In this document: piece by piece, positions 17,652-26,112 of the stretch | Layout: each line of letters starts with the position of its first letter | Position numbering within the stretch: the stretch's first letter is position 1 | NCBI RefSeq assembly: GCF_015477765.1 | Contig: NZ_JADLQQ010000007.1 | Location: forward strand, 531,537-595,536 | Direction: 5' to 3' | Source of the DNA: Nocardia transvalensis | Lineage (GTDB): Bacteria; Actinomycetota; Actinomycetes; Mycobacteriales; Mycobacteriaceae | Length of the DNA stretch: 64,000 bases | The notes under the pieces: generated by a model | The model's input: the letters and a program-made list of their open reading frames with translations, nothing else | Told to the model about the DNA's origin: nothing | The model's database searches: none | Translations under genes and position numbers: made by a program

Positions 17652-18497
17652 GTGACACCGATCCGACTGCTCGTGCTGCCCTACCATCTGGGCCGCCGCG
17701 ACCACGGCATGGGTCGCGGGCCCGACCGGCTGATCGCCGCGGGTGCCGCGGCGGTACTGCCCGCCGCGGACGTGCACACCATCGATGTCCCGGTCTCGGT
17801 CGAAGCGGAGGCCGACGGCTACTTCGCCGTGCTACCCGCGGTGGCCGATGCGGTGGACCGCACCCTGGGCGAGGGACGACTCCCGGTTGTCCTGGCGGGG
17901 GACTGCGGCACCGTGCTCGGTGCCGTGGCCGGTATCAACCGGCACGAACCCGGGACGGGAGTGGTGTGGTTCGATGCGCACGCCGACGCGCACACCCCGC
18001 ACACGTCGGAGACCGGATACATCGATGGGATGCCGGTGGCGATGCTGACCGGCTATTGCTGGACCGACATGACCGCGACGGTCCCGGGTTTCGGGCCCGT
18101 GCCCGGCGATCGCCTCGTGCTGTCCGGTGTCCGCGCCCCCGACCGTGCCGAACGGGCATTGCTGCACGACGCGCAGGTCACCACCATCACCGCCGACCGG
18201 CTCGCTGACTCCACGCTGTTCACCGACGCGCTGGCCGCGTTGGCCCGATCGGTGCCCAGCGTCCATGTCCATGTCGACCTGGATGTCATCGATACCTCCG
18301 ACGGCATCGCCAACTCGTATGCGCTGGGCGGCGGTCCCGCCCTCGCCACCCTGGAACGCTGCTTCGATCAGATCGGCCGCCACTGCCGCACCAACAGCGT
18401 CAGCCTGACCTCCTATGACCCGCATTGCGACTCCGACGGCCGCGCCCGGGCGGCCGCGCTGCGGCTCCTACCGGCTCTCGGCCGGCTCGCTCGTTAA
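17652..18497 (+). CDS. Arginase/agmatinase (ureohydrolase)-superfamily protein with altered metal site
   Basis: The 281-residue product shows the ureohydrolase metal motifs WFDAHADAHT and VHVDLDVIDTSDG. The first motif, usually GGDHS, reads AGDCGTV, so the histidine ligand is replaced by cysteine. The second Asp-Pro of the last motif is also changed (DTSDG for DPxxxP). It may be a divergent ureohydrolase or act on another guanidino compound. The start is a GTG at 17652. It is a single gene with no arginine-pathway neighbours. Confidence 0.82.
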   Translation: MTPIRLLVLPYHLGRRDHGMGRGPDRLIAAGAAAVLPAADVHTIDVPVSVEAEADGYFAVLPAVADAVDRTLGEGRLPVVLAGDCGTVLGAVAGINRHEPGTGVVWFDAHADAHTPHTSETGYIDGMPVAMLTGYCWTDMTATVPGFGPVPGDRLVLSGVRAPDRAERALLHDAQVTTITADRLADSTLFTDALAALARSVPSVHVHVDLDVIDTSDGIANSYALGGGPALATLERCFDQIGRHCRTNSVSLTSYDPHCDSDGRARAAALRLLPALGRLAR

Positions 18498-18521
18498 TAC
18501 ACCGCTATCGCGAGGCAACCG

Positions 18522-18845
18522 CTATCTGGGGACCAGGATGCCGGTCAGGTCGGCGTTGCGGATGGGGGTGTCGGGATTGGACTGCGCCTTACACATGAGT
18601 CCGATCGCGGTGACGGCCCGATCGACGGTCTGATCGTTCGGCGCGGAGGTCGTCTTGTTGTCCTGCTCGAGGTACTTGCGGACGGTGACGTGCTGTTTGC
18701 CGTTGTCCTGCTGGACGAATTCGCTGCACGGCGTATCGCCGCCCTTGTTGGTCACCTCTTGGGCCTTCTCGCATCCGCCCAGCGCCACGGCGGCGAGCAC
18801 GGCCACGATCGCGCAACTGCCCAGGGATCGTCGTCCAGTGATCAT
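18522..18845 (-). CDS. Small lipoprotein, HdeA-like
   Basis: The 107-residue product begins with a lipoprotein signal ending in the lipobox ALGGC, so it should be anchored to the membrane. The mature part (CSEFVQQDNGKQHVTVRKYL ... GLMCKAQ) has two cysteines spaced as in the small acid-stress chaperone-like (HdeA-type) proteins annotated in mycobacteria. The relationship is by general pattern only. The start ATG at 18845 precedes the signal directly. Confidence 0.75.
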   Translation of the reverse strand: MITGRRSLGSCAIVAVLAAVALGGCEKAQEVTNKGGDTPCSEFVQQDNGKQHVTVRKYLEQDNKTTSAPNDQTVDRAVTAIGLMCKAQSNPDTPIRNADLTGILVPR

Positions 18846-18881
18846 GTCCGGGACCTACCCGCGCCGGTCGCGGATAATCCG

Positions 18882-19358
18882 TCACCGCGGCGACAGCACG
18901 ATCACCGGGATCTGCCGCTGTGTCCAGGACTGGTAGTTGTCGAAGTCGGCGTAGAGCTCGACCAGCCGCGGCCACAGCCGATCGCGTTCCTGCGCGGTGG
19001 CGACGCGGGCGCGGACCGGGCGGCGCTCGGCGCGGATCTGGACGTGGGTGTCGGGGTCGGCGAGCAGATTGAAATACCACTGGGGGTGGCGGGCCATACC
19101 GCCCTGTGACGCCACGATGATGATGTCGCTTCCCGACATGAGGTAGAGCAGCGGGGCGGTGAAGATCCGGCCCGACTTGCGGCCCCGGTGTTCGAGCAGC
19201 AGGGTCGGCACCGGTTTGCGCAAACCCGCGCCGAGTCGCCAGGTGCCGCCGATCCGGCCGGAACTGCGGCGATAGAACCACGCCTGTGCGCGGGAGCCGT
19301 ATTTGAGCAGTGTCCTGGCGAAGGCCGAATCCAGGAGTGCGGGTCGGCTTTTCGGCAT
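18882..19358 (-). CDS. Deazaflavin (F420)-dependent nitroreductase-family oxidoreductase
   Basis: The 158-residue product fits the Ddn family of split-barrel F420-dependent reductases: TLLLEHRGRKSGRIFTAPLL, then IIIVASQGGMARHPQWYFNL, which contains the conserved G-x2-xxPxWxxNL cofactor region, and a C-terminal ERDRLWPRLVELYADFDNYQ. Members reduce quinones or diverse compounds with F420H2. The physiological substrate is not known. It lies next to the nitrilase-family gene on the same strand with a 30-base gap. Confidence 0.9.
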   Translation of the reverse strand: MPKSRPALLDSAFARTLLKYGSRAQAWFYRRSSGRIGGTWRLGAGLRKPVPTLLLEHRGRKSGRIFTAPLLYLMSGSDIIIVASQGGMARHPQWYFNLLADPDTHVQIRAERRPVRARVATAQERDRLWPRLVELYADFDNYQSWTQRQIPVIVLSPR

Positions 19359-19388
19359 GCGTTCCTCCGTTTCGCCGCTACCATCCGG

Positions 19389-20339
19389 TCAGGCCGTGCG
19401 GGATTTGGCGGCGGCGGCGCGGCGGGGATTGGTCGTGTAGGCGCGATGGCCTCGGACGGTGAGCAGTTCGAAGGCGCGGCCGCTGAGGGTGGGGGACAGG
19501 ATTCCGCGATGGGCCCAGTAGCTGGTGGGACGCAGGCCAGGGGTGCGCTTGTGGGCGGGGTCCAGGGTGACCTCGCCGACGACAACTGTTTCGGTGCGTG
19601 CTTTCTGCTCGACGAGGTGCCCGCCCGCGAGGTGGATCGACGAGAAGCCTTCGCAACGGAAGGGCACCCGGGCCAGGGGGAGTATGGGCACCGGTGTCCA
19701 AATGGTGCGGGCCGACACCTTGTTGGCGAACACGACAGGGATGCCCAGTTCGCGGGCGTAGAACCCGGCGATGGAGCTGTACTGCCGCCGGAACTGCCCG
19801 GCCAGCACCGGGAATTGCGGTGTCGGCGCGGAATGCGGCATCAGCAGCAGATCGGGCGCCTGATCGACCATGTGCCGGAAGAACTCGGCGGTCTGGTTGT
19901 CGTTGCAGATCCCGATGCCGAGCCGGCCGAGGTCGGTGTCGATCACCTTCGGCTCCGCCGACGGCGCGAAATACCAGCCTTCGAAGGCGGGCAACGACCC
20001 CTTGCGCACCCGGCCCAGCAGCTGCCCACCCGGCCCGAACAAGGCGAAGGTGTTGTAGAACTGATCGCCCGCGGCTTCGAGATAGGTTGCGCCGATATAG
20101 ATGTCGTGGTCGGCGGCGAGACCGGCCAGCCAGGATTCGGTGGCCCCGCCGCGGGGTTCCCCGCAGTCCCAGATGCTTTCCCGGTATTGGTAGCCGGCGG
20201 CGAGGAATTCCGGGCACACCACCAGCCGAGCGCCCTGACGCACCGCGTCGCGCACCAGCGACGCCGCATTGCGCAGATTCCGTTCGACCGCGCCGTTTTC
20301 GCTTGTTGCCTGCACGGCCGCGACGATCAACCGCTTCAT
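19389..20339 (-). CDS. Carbon-nitrogen hydrolase (nitrilase superfamily)
   Basis: The 316-residue product has the superfamily catalytic triad: Glu in CPEFLAAGY, Lys in RVRKGSLPAFE and Cys in GIGICNDNQ. Such enzymes hydrolyse amides, N-carbamoyl groups or nitriles. The exact subgroup cannot be fixed from sequence; the residues after the cysteine (NDNQT) are not those of classic nitrilases (WE). The ATG at 20339 gives the typical start MKRLIVAAVQ. It is divergent from the asparaginase gene, so both may belong to amide metabolism. Confidence 0.88.
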   Translation of the reverse strand: MKRLIVAAVQATSENGAVERNLRNAASLVRDAVRQGARLVVCPEFLAAGYQYRESIWDCGEPRGGATESWLAGLAADHDIYIGATYLEAAGDQFYNTFALFGPGGQLLGRVRKGSLPAFEGWYFAPSAEPKVIDTDLGRLGIGICNDNQTAEFFRHMVDQAPDLLLMPHSAPTPQFPVLAGQFRRQYSSIAGFYARELGIPVVFANKVSARTIWTPVPILPLARVPFRCEGFSSIHLAGGHLVEQKARTETVVVGEVTLDPAHKRTPGLRPTSYWAHRGILSPTLSGRAFELLTVRGHRAYTTNPRRAAAAKSRTA

Positions 20340-20427
20340 CGCTCGAAACTAACCGAAGTCGACGAATTTCGGAACGGCCGGTTCGATGCACGGGTCCGTC
20401 CGCGCCTGCGCTCGTTAGGCTGCCAGG

Positions 20428-21465
20428 GTGTCGCACGCTCGAATCGCCCGCCGCGTCATCGTTTTCGGCCTCGGCGGCACCATCGCCATGTCGACCGGCC
20501 CCACCGGCGGCGTCGTCCCGGCCTTGTCCGCGGACGAGCTGCTGGCCGCGGTGCCCGGGCTCGCCGCCACCGGGATCACCGTGGAAACCGTTGATTTCCG
20601 GCAGCTTCCGGGCGCATCGTTGGCATTCTCCGATATCGCGGCCCTGGCCGACGCGATCGGCGGGCGCATCGCCGACGTCGACGGTGTCGTCGTCACGCAA
20701 GGCACCGACACGATCGAGGAGACCGCGTACCTGCTGGACCTGCTGCACGCCGGGTCGCAGCCGATCGTCGTTACCGGCGCCATGCGCAATCCCACCCTCG
20801 CCGGGGCCGACGGACCGGCCAACCTGCTCGGCGCGATCAGCACCGCCGCCAGCCCGGAGGCCCGAGATCAAGGCTGTCTGGTGGTGTTCGACGACGAGAT
20901 CCACGCCGCCCGCCGGGTCCGCAAGACCCACACGGCCAGCACCGCCACATTCCGATCACGCGACGGCGGGCCCCTCGGCTACCTGGTGGAGGGCCGACCG
21001 CGCTTTCTCAACCGCCTGACCCACCGCACCCTCGTGCCCGCCGCACCCCACGACGACCAGCGCGTCGCGATCCACACTGTCGCCCTCGGCGACGACGGCA
21101 CCGTCGTCGACCTCCTCGCCGATCACCTCGATGGACTGGTCGTCGCCGCCCTCGGTGCCGGTCATGTCCCGACCGGGCTGGTGCCGGCCCTCGCACGCCT
21201 GGCAGGCAGGGTCCCGGTGGTGCTGGCCTCGCGAACCGGCTCCGGTTCCGTCCTCGAAACCACCTACGGATTCCCCGGTTCCGAACGCGACCTCCTCGCC
21301 CGAGGACTGATCCCGGCCGGTTACCTCGACCCGTTGAAGGCCCGCATCCTGACCGCTGCTCTGCTCAGCGCCGGGTGCGACCGCACCACGCTGGCAACGG
21401 CCGTCGCCGTGGCGGGCGGCTGCACCGGTCCCGAACAGTGGCCGTGGCCCCAGGGATCCGGGTGA
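20428..21465 (+). CDS. L-asparaginase
   Basis: The 345-residue product has both threonine-site signatures of bacterial asparaginases: FGLGGTIAM near the start and VVTQGTDTIEET. ITGAMR-like VVTGAMRNP and ASRTGSGSV motifs also follow. It should hydrolyse asparagine to aspartate and ammonia. There is no signal peptide, so it is cytoplasmic. The GTG at 20428 is the start that keeps the N-terminal strand short before GGTIA. It is divergent from the nitrilase-family gene and convergent with the SulP gene. Confidence 0.92.
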   Translation: MSHARIARRVIVFGLGGTIAMSTGPTGGVVPALSADELLAAVPGLAATGITVETVDFRQLPGASLAFSDIAALADAIGGRIADVDGVVVTQGTDTIEETAYLLDLLHAGSQPIVVTGAMRNPTLAGADGPANLLGAISTAASPEARDQGCLVVFDDEIHAARRVRKTHTASTATFRSRDGGPLGYLVEGRPRFLNRLTHRTLVPAAPHDDQRVAIHTVALGDDGTVVDLLADHLDGLVVAALGAGHVPTGLVPALARLAGRVPVVLASRTGSGSVLETTYGFPGSERDLLARGLIPAGYLDPLKARILTAALLSAGCDRTTLATAVAVAGGCTGPEQWPWPQGSG

Positions 21466-21556
21466 GGCCTTCGGGCGAAGTATCGTCCAGAGCGCTCGTC
21501 TACGGCATCCGCCGCAGCCTCACCCGGGCGGGAACGCGATAGCTCGGGGGTGTGGC

Positions 21557-21574
21557 CGTGGGCGGACGCCCACG
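21557..21574 (-). terminator. Short hairpin after the SulP gene
   Basis: A 7-base stem cgtgggc / gcccacg with a four-base loop lies directly after the SulP stop codon, in the gap with the convergent asparaginase gene. It is a modest terminator candidate. Confidence 0.4.
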
Positions 21575-23092
21575 TCAGGTGGCGCCGGTGAGGTGCCCGC
21601 TGAGGCGCTGGTGGCGTTGCTGGGAGGCCGGGTTGAGCCCGACGATCTGCACCTGCTTGCCTTTTCTGCGGTATTTCGTGGTGATGGCGTCGAGGGCGGC
21701 GACGGTGGAGGCGTCCCAGATGTGGGTTTCGCTCATGTCGATGATGATCTTGGGTGGGTCTCCGGTGTAGTCGAACTGGGAGACCAGGTCGTTGCTGGAG
21801 GCGAAGAACAATTCGCCGCGCACCTTGTAGACCCTGGTGTCGGCCGATTCGTCGGGCACCGCGGTGACCTCGGTGAAGTGGGCGACGCGGTGGGCGAAGG
21901 CGACCATGGCGGTGAGGACGCCGACGATGACACCGATGGCGAGGTCGGAGGTCGCGACGGTCACCACGACCGTCACTGCCATGACGGTTGTTTCGGCGAT
22001 GGGCATGCGCCGCAAGGTTTTGGGTGTGATGGAGTGCCAGTCGAAGGTGGTGATCGAGACCATGATCATGACTGCGGCCAGTGCGGCCATGGGGATGCGT
22101 GCGACGAGGTCGCTGAGGGCGACCACCAGGATGAGCAGGAATATGCCGGTGAGGAAGGTGGAGATGCGGGTGCGGGCGCCGGCGATCTTCACGTTGACCA
22201 TGGTCTGGCCGATCATGGCGCAGCCGCCGATTCCGCCGAAGAAGCCGGTGACGATGTTGGCCACGCCTTGGCCCCAGGCTTCGCGGGACTTGCTGGAGCC
22301 GGTGTCGGTGATGTCGTCGACCAGGTTGGCGGTCATCAGCGACTCCAGCAGGCCGACCAGCGCCATCGCCAGTGCGTAGGGTGCGATGATCGCCAGGGTG
22401 CCGAGCGTGATCGGGACGTGGGGGATCACCAGTGACGGCAGGCTGGTCGGTAGCGCGCCCTCGTCGCCGACGGTTGGTAGGTGCAGCCCGAACGACAGGG
22501 TGATCGCGGTGAGCACGATGATCGCTATCAGCGGCGAGGGGACCAGTGTGGTGAGTTTCGGCAGGAATACGATGATGAGCAGTCCGGCCGCGACCATCGG
22601 GTACACCAGCCAGGGCACGCCGATCAGGTGTGGCAGCTGGGCGCTGAAGATGAGGATCGCGAGCGCGTTGACGAATCCGACCATGACGCTACGCGGGATG
22701 AACCGCATCAGTTTCGTGACTCCGGCCGCGCTCAACGCGATCTGCAGCACACCGGCCAAAAGTACTGTCGCGATCAGATAGTCCATGCCGTGGTCGCGGA
22801 CCACCGGCGCGACGACCAGCGCCGTCGACCCGGCCGCGCCGGAGATCATGGCGCGGCGGCCGCCGGTGATCGCGATCGTGACCGCCATGGTGAACGCGGC
22901 GAACAACCCCACCTTGGGGTCCACGCCCGCGAGAATGGAGAACGACAGCGCCTCGGGGATCAGCGCCAGCGCCGTCACCAGCCCGGCCAGCACCTCGATC
23001 CGAAGCCGCGTCGGACTCCGCAGGGCGCCCAGTACGGACCAGTCGGCATTACCGGATCGATGCTCGGCGGTCACGATGGGCACTCCGTTCAT
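21575..23092 (-). CDS. SulP-family anion transporter with STAS domain
   Basis: The 505-residue product has around ten to twelve membrane segments with SulP hallmarks: LVTALALIPEALSFSILAGV, GAAGSTALVVAPVV and MTANLVDD ... GGIGGCAMIGQTMVNV. A C-terminal STAS domain (YKVRGELFFASSNDLV, IIIDMSETHIWDASTVAALD) follows. Members carry sulfate, bicarbonate or other anions, and the substrate cannot be told here. There is no fused carbonic anhydrase. I chose the ATG at 23092; the frame is open upstream to 23254 but that part is low-complexity and not family-like. Confidence 0.9.
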   Translation of the reverse strand: MNGVPIVTAEHRSGNADWSVLGALRSPTRLRIEVLAGLVTALALIPEALSFSILAGVDPKVGLFAAFTMAVTIAITGGRRAMISGAAGSTALVVAPVVRDHGMDYLIATVLLAGVLQIALSAAGVTKLMRFIPRSVMVGFVNALAILIFSAQLPHLIGVPWLVYPMVAAGLLIIVFLPKLTTLVPSPLIAIIVLTAITLSFGLHLPTVGDEGALPTSLPSLVIPHVPITLGTLAIIAPYALAMALVGLLESLMTANLVDDITDTGSSKSREAWGQGVANIVTGFFGGIGGCAMIGQTMVNVKIAGARTRISTFLTGIFLLILVVALSDLVARIPMAALAAVMIMVSITTFDWHSITPKTLRRMPIAETTVMAVTVVVTVATSDLAIGVIVGVLTAMVAFAHRVAHFTEVTAVPDESADTRVYKVRGELFFASSNDLVSQFDYTGDPPKIIIDMSETHIWDASTVAALDAITTKYRRKGKQVQIVGLNPASQQRHQRLSGHLTGAT

Positions 23093-23491
23093 TGATCGCG
23101 CCAGGCAGGGGAACAGCACGAGCACACGACTCGTCGGCGAGGGACCGTGGGGGGTCGGGTGGGCGACACTGCCCGCACCTCGACGCTCAGCTATTGCCGA
23201 GCACCATTGAACCGTACTCTCCCCGGAGCGGCGAATGGCAAGTAGACCCAGCACAAAGGTGGTCTACATCTCACCGATGCCCGCATGGGCGGCGAGCACT
23301 GCGCCGATGCCACCCGGCTTGGAGACATTCACGAGCGCGCACCACAACGGTTAGCATCAGCACTATTATTTGCCAATTGATTGCTCTCGCTCGAGGTGTA
23401 GTGCCGGTACCCACCGGAAAGGTAGGGCCATGTTCGGAAGCAAGCAGCTCCGGCGACGCTGCCACTGGATACAGCTCGGGAGCGGGCGGTG
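23093..23491. other. Intergenic region between divergent SulP and esterase genes
   Basis: About 400 bases with no gene that I can support. It contains a small AT-richer patch (ttattatttgccaattgatt near 23362) that stands out from the GC-rich surroundings and may hold one or both divergent promoters. Confidence 0.4.
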
Positions 23492-25009
23492 ATGCCCGAG
23501 GTACGCACCACTGCGGGCCGGGTGCGGGGGAGGACCGAGAACGGGCTCGCGGTGTTCCGCGGAATTCCCTTCGCGCAGCCACCAGTGGGAAAGCTGCGGT
23601 TGCAGGCGCCGGTCCCGTGTGCCGAATGGCACGGCGTCCGTGAGGCATTCGCGTTCGGTCCGCCGCCGCCCCAGGCGAGCAATCCGGTTATTCCGTGGAG
23701 TGGAAGCCCGCTGCGCACGACCGCGGCGGTGGGGGATCCGGGCGAGTGGCTGACGGTCAATGTGTGGTCGCCGGACACGCAGGCATCCGGCCTTCCGGTG
23801 CTGGTGTGGATCTACGGTGGCGGGTTCATGCGCAATTCCTCGGCGGGCCCGACCCGCGACGGATCTCACCTGGCTGCCCAAGGCCGGATCGTGGTGGTCT
23901 CGTTCAACTACCGGGTCTCCGTAGAGGGGTTCGGCCGATTCGACGGGGCGCCCGACAACCGGGGACTGCTCGATCAGATAGCCGCTCTCGAATGGGTCCG
24001 GGACAATATCGCCGCTTTCGGCGGTGATCCTGCCAACGTCACCGTCGGTGGCGAATCCGCCGGCGCTTGCTCCGTCGCCATCCTGCTGGGGGCGCGACCG
24101 GCCAGAGGGCTTTTTCATCGTGCGATCGTGCAGAGCTTCCCCGGCGTGTTGCCCTCGCTCGAACTGGCCACGGATATTGCGACGGTGGTCGCCGACCGGG
24201 TCGGCAGAAGGCCGACGCTCGGCGACCTGGTCACCGTCGACCCGCAAACGCTCGCCGAAGCCGCGGCGGCGGTAGCGAAGGACACCGCCGGGTACCAGGA
24301 TCGGTGGGGGTACGAACTCGTCGTGACGCCGACCCTCGTCGGCCCCGTGATCGACCCCGTCGTTGTTCCCGAAATGCCGGAGCGCGCGCTGGCCCGCGGT
24401 GCCGGTAAGGATGTCGCGCTGCTCGTCGGCCACAGCCGGGACGAGTTCGACATGTTCATCATGTCCGAGTTCGGGGGACCGGACGCGATCACCGCCGAGC
24501 AGGCCGACCAGGCGTTGCGAGAGCTGTCGCCGGCCCCCGACGGACCGCGGGTCTATCGCAGCGCCAACCCCGGCGCCAGTGACGCACAGCTGTTCTCGGC
24601 CGTGTGCTCCGACGCCATGATCCGCATACCCACCGTGCGGCTCGCCCGGGCACACACCGGCGGTGGCGGGACCACTCACCTGTTCGAGCTCTGCTACGAC
24701 GAAACCCGTGCGGGTGCCGGGCACTGCATCGAGATGCCGTTGATCTTCGACACTTTCGACTCGGACTTCGGCAGGTGGATCTACGGCAGTCCACCGCCGG
24801 ACACGGCGGTGGCGCTCGGTGAGCAAATGCGGTCGGCGTGGCTGTCGTTCATCCGGACCGGTGATCCCGGCTGGCCCACCTACACTCCGCAGACCCGGCA
24901 GACCCGCATCTTCGATGTCCGGTCCCGGACCGCCCGCTATCCGGAACGGGATTCCGATCGCATCTGGGAGGGCGTCACGTTCGAGCCGCTGCCGTTGCGG
25001 CAGCAGTAG
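23492..25009 (+). CDS. Type B carboxylesterase
   Basis: The product of about 505 residues belongs to the carboxylesterase/lipase family. It has VFRGIPFAQPPVG near the N-terminus, WIYGGGFM (oxyanion hole), the nucleophile elbow VGGESAGACS, an acidic residue in HSRDEFDMF and the His in GAGHCIEMPL. No signal peptide is present, so it acts in the cytoplasm. The start is the ATG at 23492; a GTG lies directly before it at 23489. It runs towards the phosphotriesterase-like gene, and both are ester hydrolases of unknown natural substrate. Confidence 0.9.
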   Translation: MPEVRTTAGRVRGRTENGLAVFRGIPFAQPPVGKLRLQAPVPCAEWHGVREAFAFGPPPPQASNPVIPWSGSPLRTTAAVGDPGEWLTVNVWSPDTQASGLPVLVWIYGGGFMRNSSAGPTRDGSHLAAQGRIVVVSFNYRVSVEGFGRFDGAPDNRGLLDQIAALEWVRDNIAAFGGDPANVTVGGESAGACSVAILLGARPARGLFHRAIVQSFPGVLPSLELATDIATVVADRVGRRPTLGDLVTVDPQTLAEAAAAVAKDTAGYQDRWGYELVVTPTLVGPVIDPVVVPEMPERALARGAGKDVALLVGHSRDEFDMFIMSEFGGPDAITAEQADQALRELSPAPDGPRVYRSANPGASDAQLFSAVCSDAMIRIPTVRLARAHTGGGGTTHLFELCYDETRAGAGHCIEMPLIFDTFDSDFGRWIYGSPPPDTAVALGEQMRSAWLSFIRTGDPGWPTYTPQTRQTRIFDVRSRTARYPERDSDRIWEGVTFEPLPLRQQ

Positions 25010-25125
25010 GCGACCTTCCCTCGCCCACCGTTTCGTCGTACTACGTAGCGGCAGTTATCGGTCAGCTAACATCGTGGGGAGAGTGGCGTTCCGATCGCTG
25101 TCCGCCGATCGTGAAAGGGGTCCTC

Positions 25126-26112
25126 GTGGCGACCGTGGAGACCGTCAGGGGGGCGATCGACGTCGACCGGCTCGGGCCTACGCTGATGCACGACCACATC
25201 TTCATCCTGCATCCGGAGTACATGCAGAACTACGGGCGTGGCGCGTGGGACGAGGACGAGCGGGTCGCCGATGCGATCGACAAGCTGCGGTCGCTGGTCG
25301 GCAAGGGTATCCGGACGATCGTGGATCCGACGGTGCTGGGTCTGGGCCGCGACGTTCCGCGCATCCAGCGGGTCGCCGCCGGGGTGCCCGAGCTGAACAT
25401 CGTGGTCGCGACGGGGATCTACACCTTTCACGATGTGCCGCTGGTGTACCACTACCGGGGGCCGGGTCTGGAGGTCGATCCGGACGGTACCGATCCGATG
25501 GTGACCGACTTCGTGCGCGATCTCACCGAGGGCATCGCCGAGACCGGTGTCAAAGCCGCGTTTCTGAAATGCGCAGTGCAGGAAGCCATGTCGCCCGGCG
25601 TCGAGCGCGTGTGCCGAGCCGTGGCCCGCGCGCACCGGGAGACCGGCGCGCCGATCACCACCCACACCAACGCCCGAGCTCGGTCGGGACGGGCGGCGAT
25701 CGAGCTGTACCGCGCCGAGGGAGTCGATCTCACCAAGGTCGTCATCGGCCATTGCACCGGCACCGGTGACCTGGACTACCTCACCGAAATCGCCGACAGC
25801 GGAGCGATACTCGGCATGGACCGCTTCGGCGCCGATCCCGATACCGCCGGGCTGGACGCTCAGGTGCACACCATTGCGGCCCTGTGTGAGCGCGGCTACG
25901 CCGACCGCATGGTACTCAGCCACGACGCAGACTGCTTCAACGATTTGTTCGGCCCCGATGCGCTGGCCGTGAGTGCCCGGCTCCGGCCGGACTGCCATTA
26001 CGAGTTCCTCTCCGACACGGTCCTGCCCGCGCTGCGCGCAGCCGGAGTGCGCGACACCGATATCAGCGGGATGCTGGTCGACACCCCCCGTCGATACTTC
26101 ACCCGCGCCTGA
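25126..26112 (+). CDS. Phosphotriesterase-family (lactonase-like) metal hydrolase
   Basis: The 328-residue TIM-barrel amidohydrolase carries the phosphotriesterase metal motifs in order: HDHIF (usually HxH), the Lys of AAFLKCAVQE that is carbamylated in the family, His in THTNA, GHCTGTGD and the Asp in LSHDADC. Related enzymes are lactonases or promiscuous organophosphate hydrolases. I chose the GTG at 25126 because AAAGGGG lies five bases before it; another GTG at 25111 has no such site. It lies 116 bases after the esterase gene and just before the HD-domain gene, so the three may form one operon. Confidence 0.88.
   Translation: MATVETVRGAIDVDRLGPTLMHDHIFILHPEYMQNYGRGAWDEDERVADAIDKLRSLVGKGIRTIVDPTVLGLGRDVPRIQRVAAGVPELNIVVATGIYTFHDVPLVYHYRGPGLEVDPDGTDPMVTDFVRDLTEGIAETGVKAAFLKCAVQEAMSPGVERVCRAVARAHRETGAPITTHTNARARSGRAAIELYRAEGVDLTKVVIGHCTGTGDLDYLTEIADSGAILGMDRFGADPDTAGLDAQVHTIAALCERGYADRMVLSHDADCFNDLFGPDALAVSARLRPDCHYEFLSDTVLPALRAAGVRDTDISGMLVDTPRRYFTRA

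Noticed and set aside
21575..23254. The longer 559-residue reading of the SulP gene
   Set aside because: The first 54 residues are not family-like and the ATG at 23092 gives the normal SulP N-terminus.
25111..25125. GTG at 25111 as start of the phosphotriesterase-like gene
   Set aside because: The purine-rich site AAAGGGG lies after it and correctly in front of the GTG at 25126.
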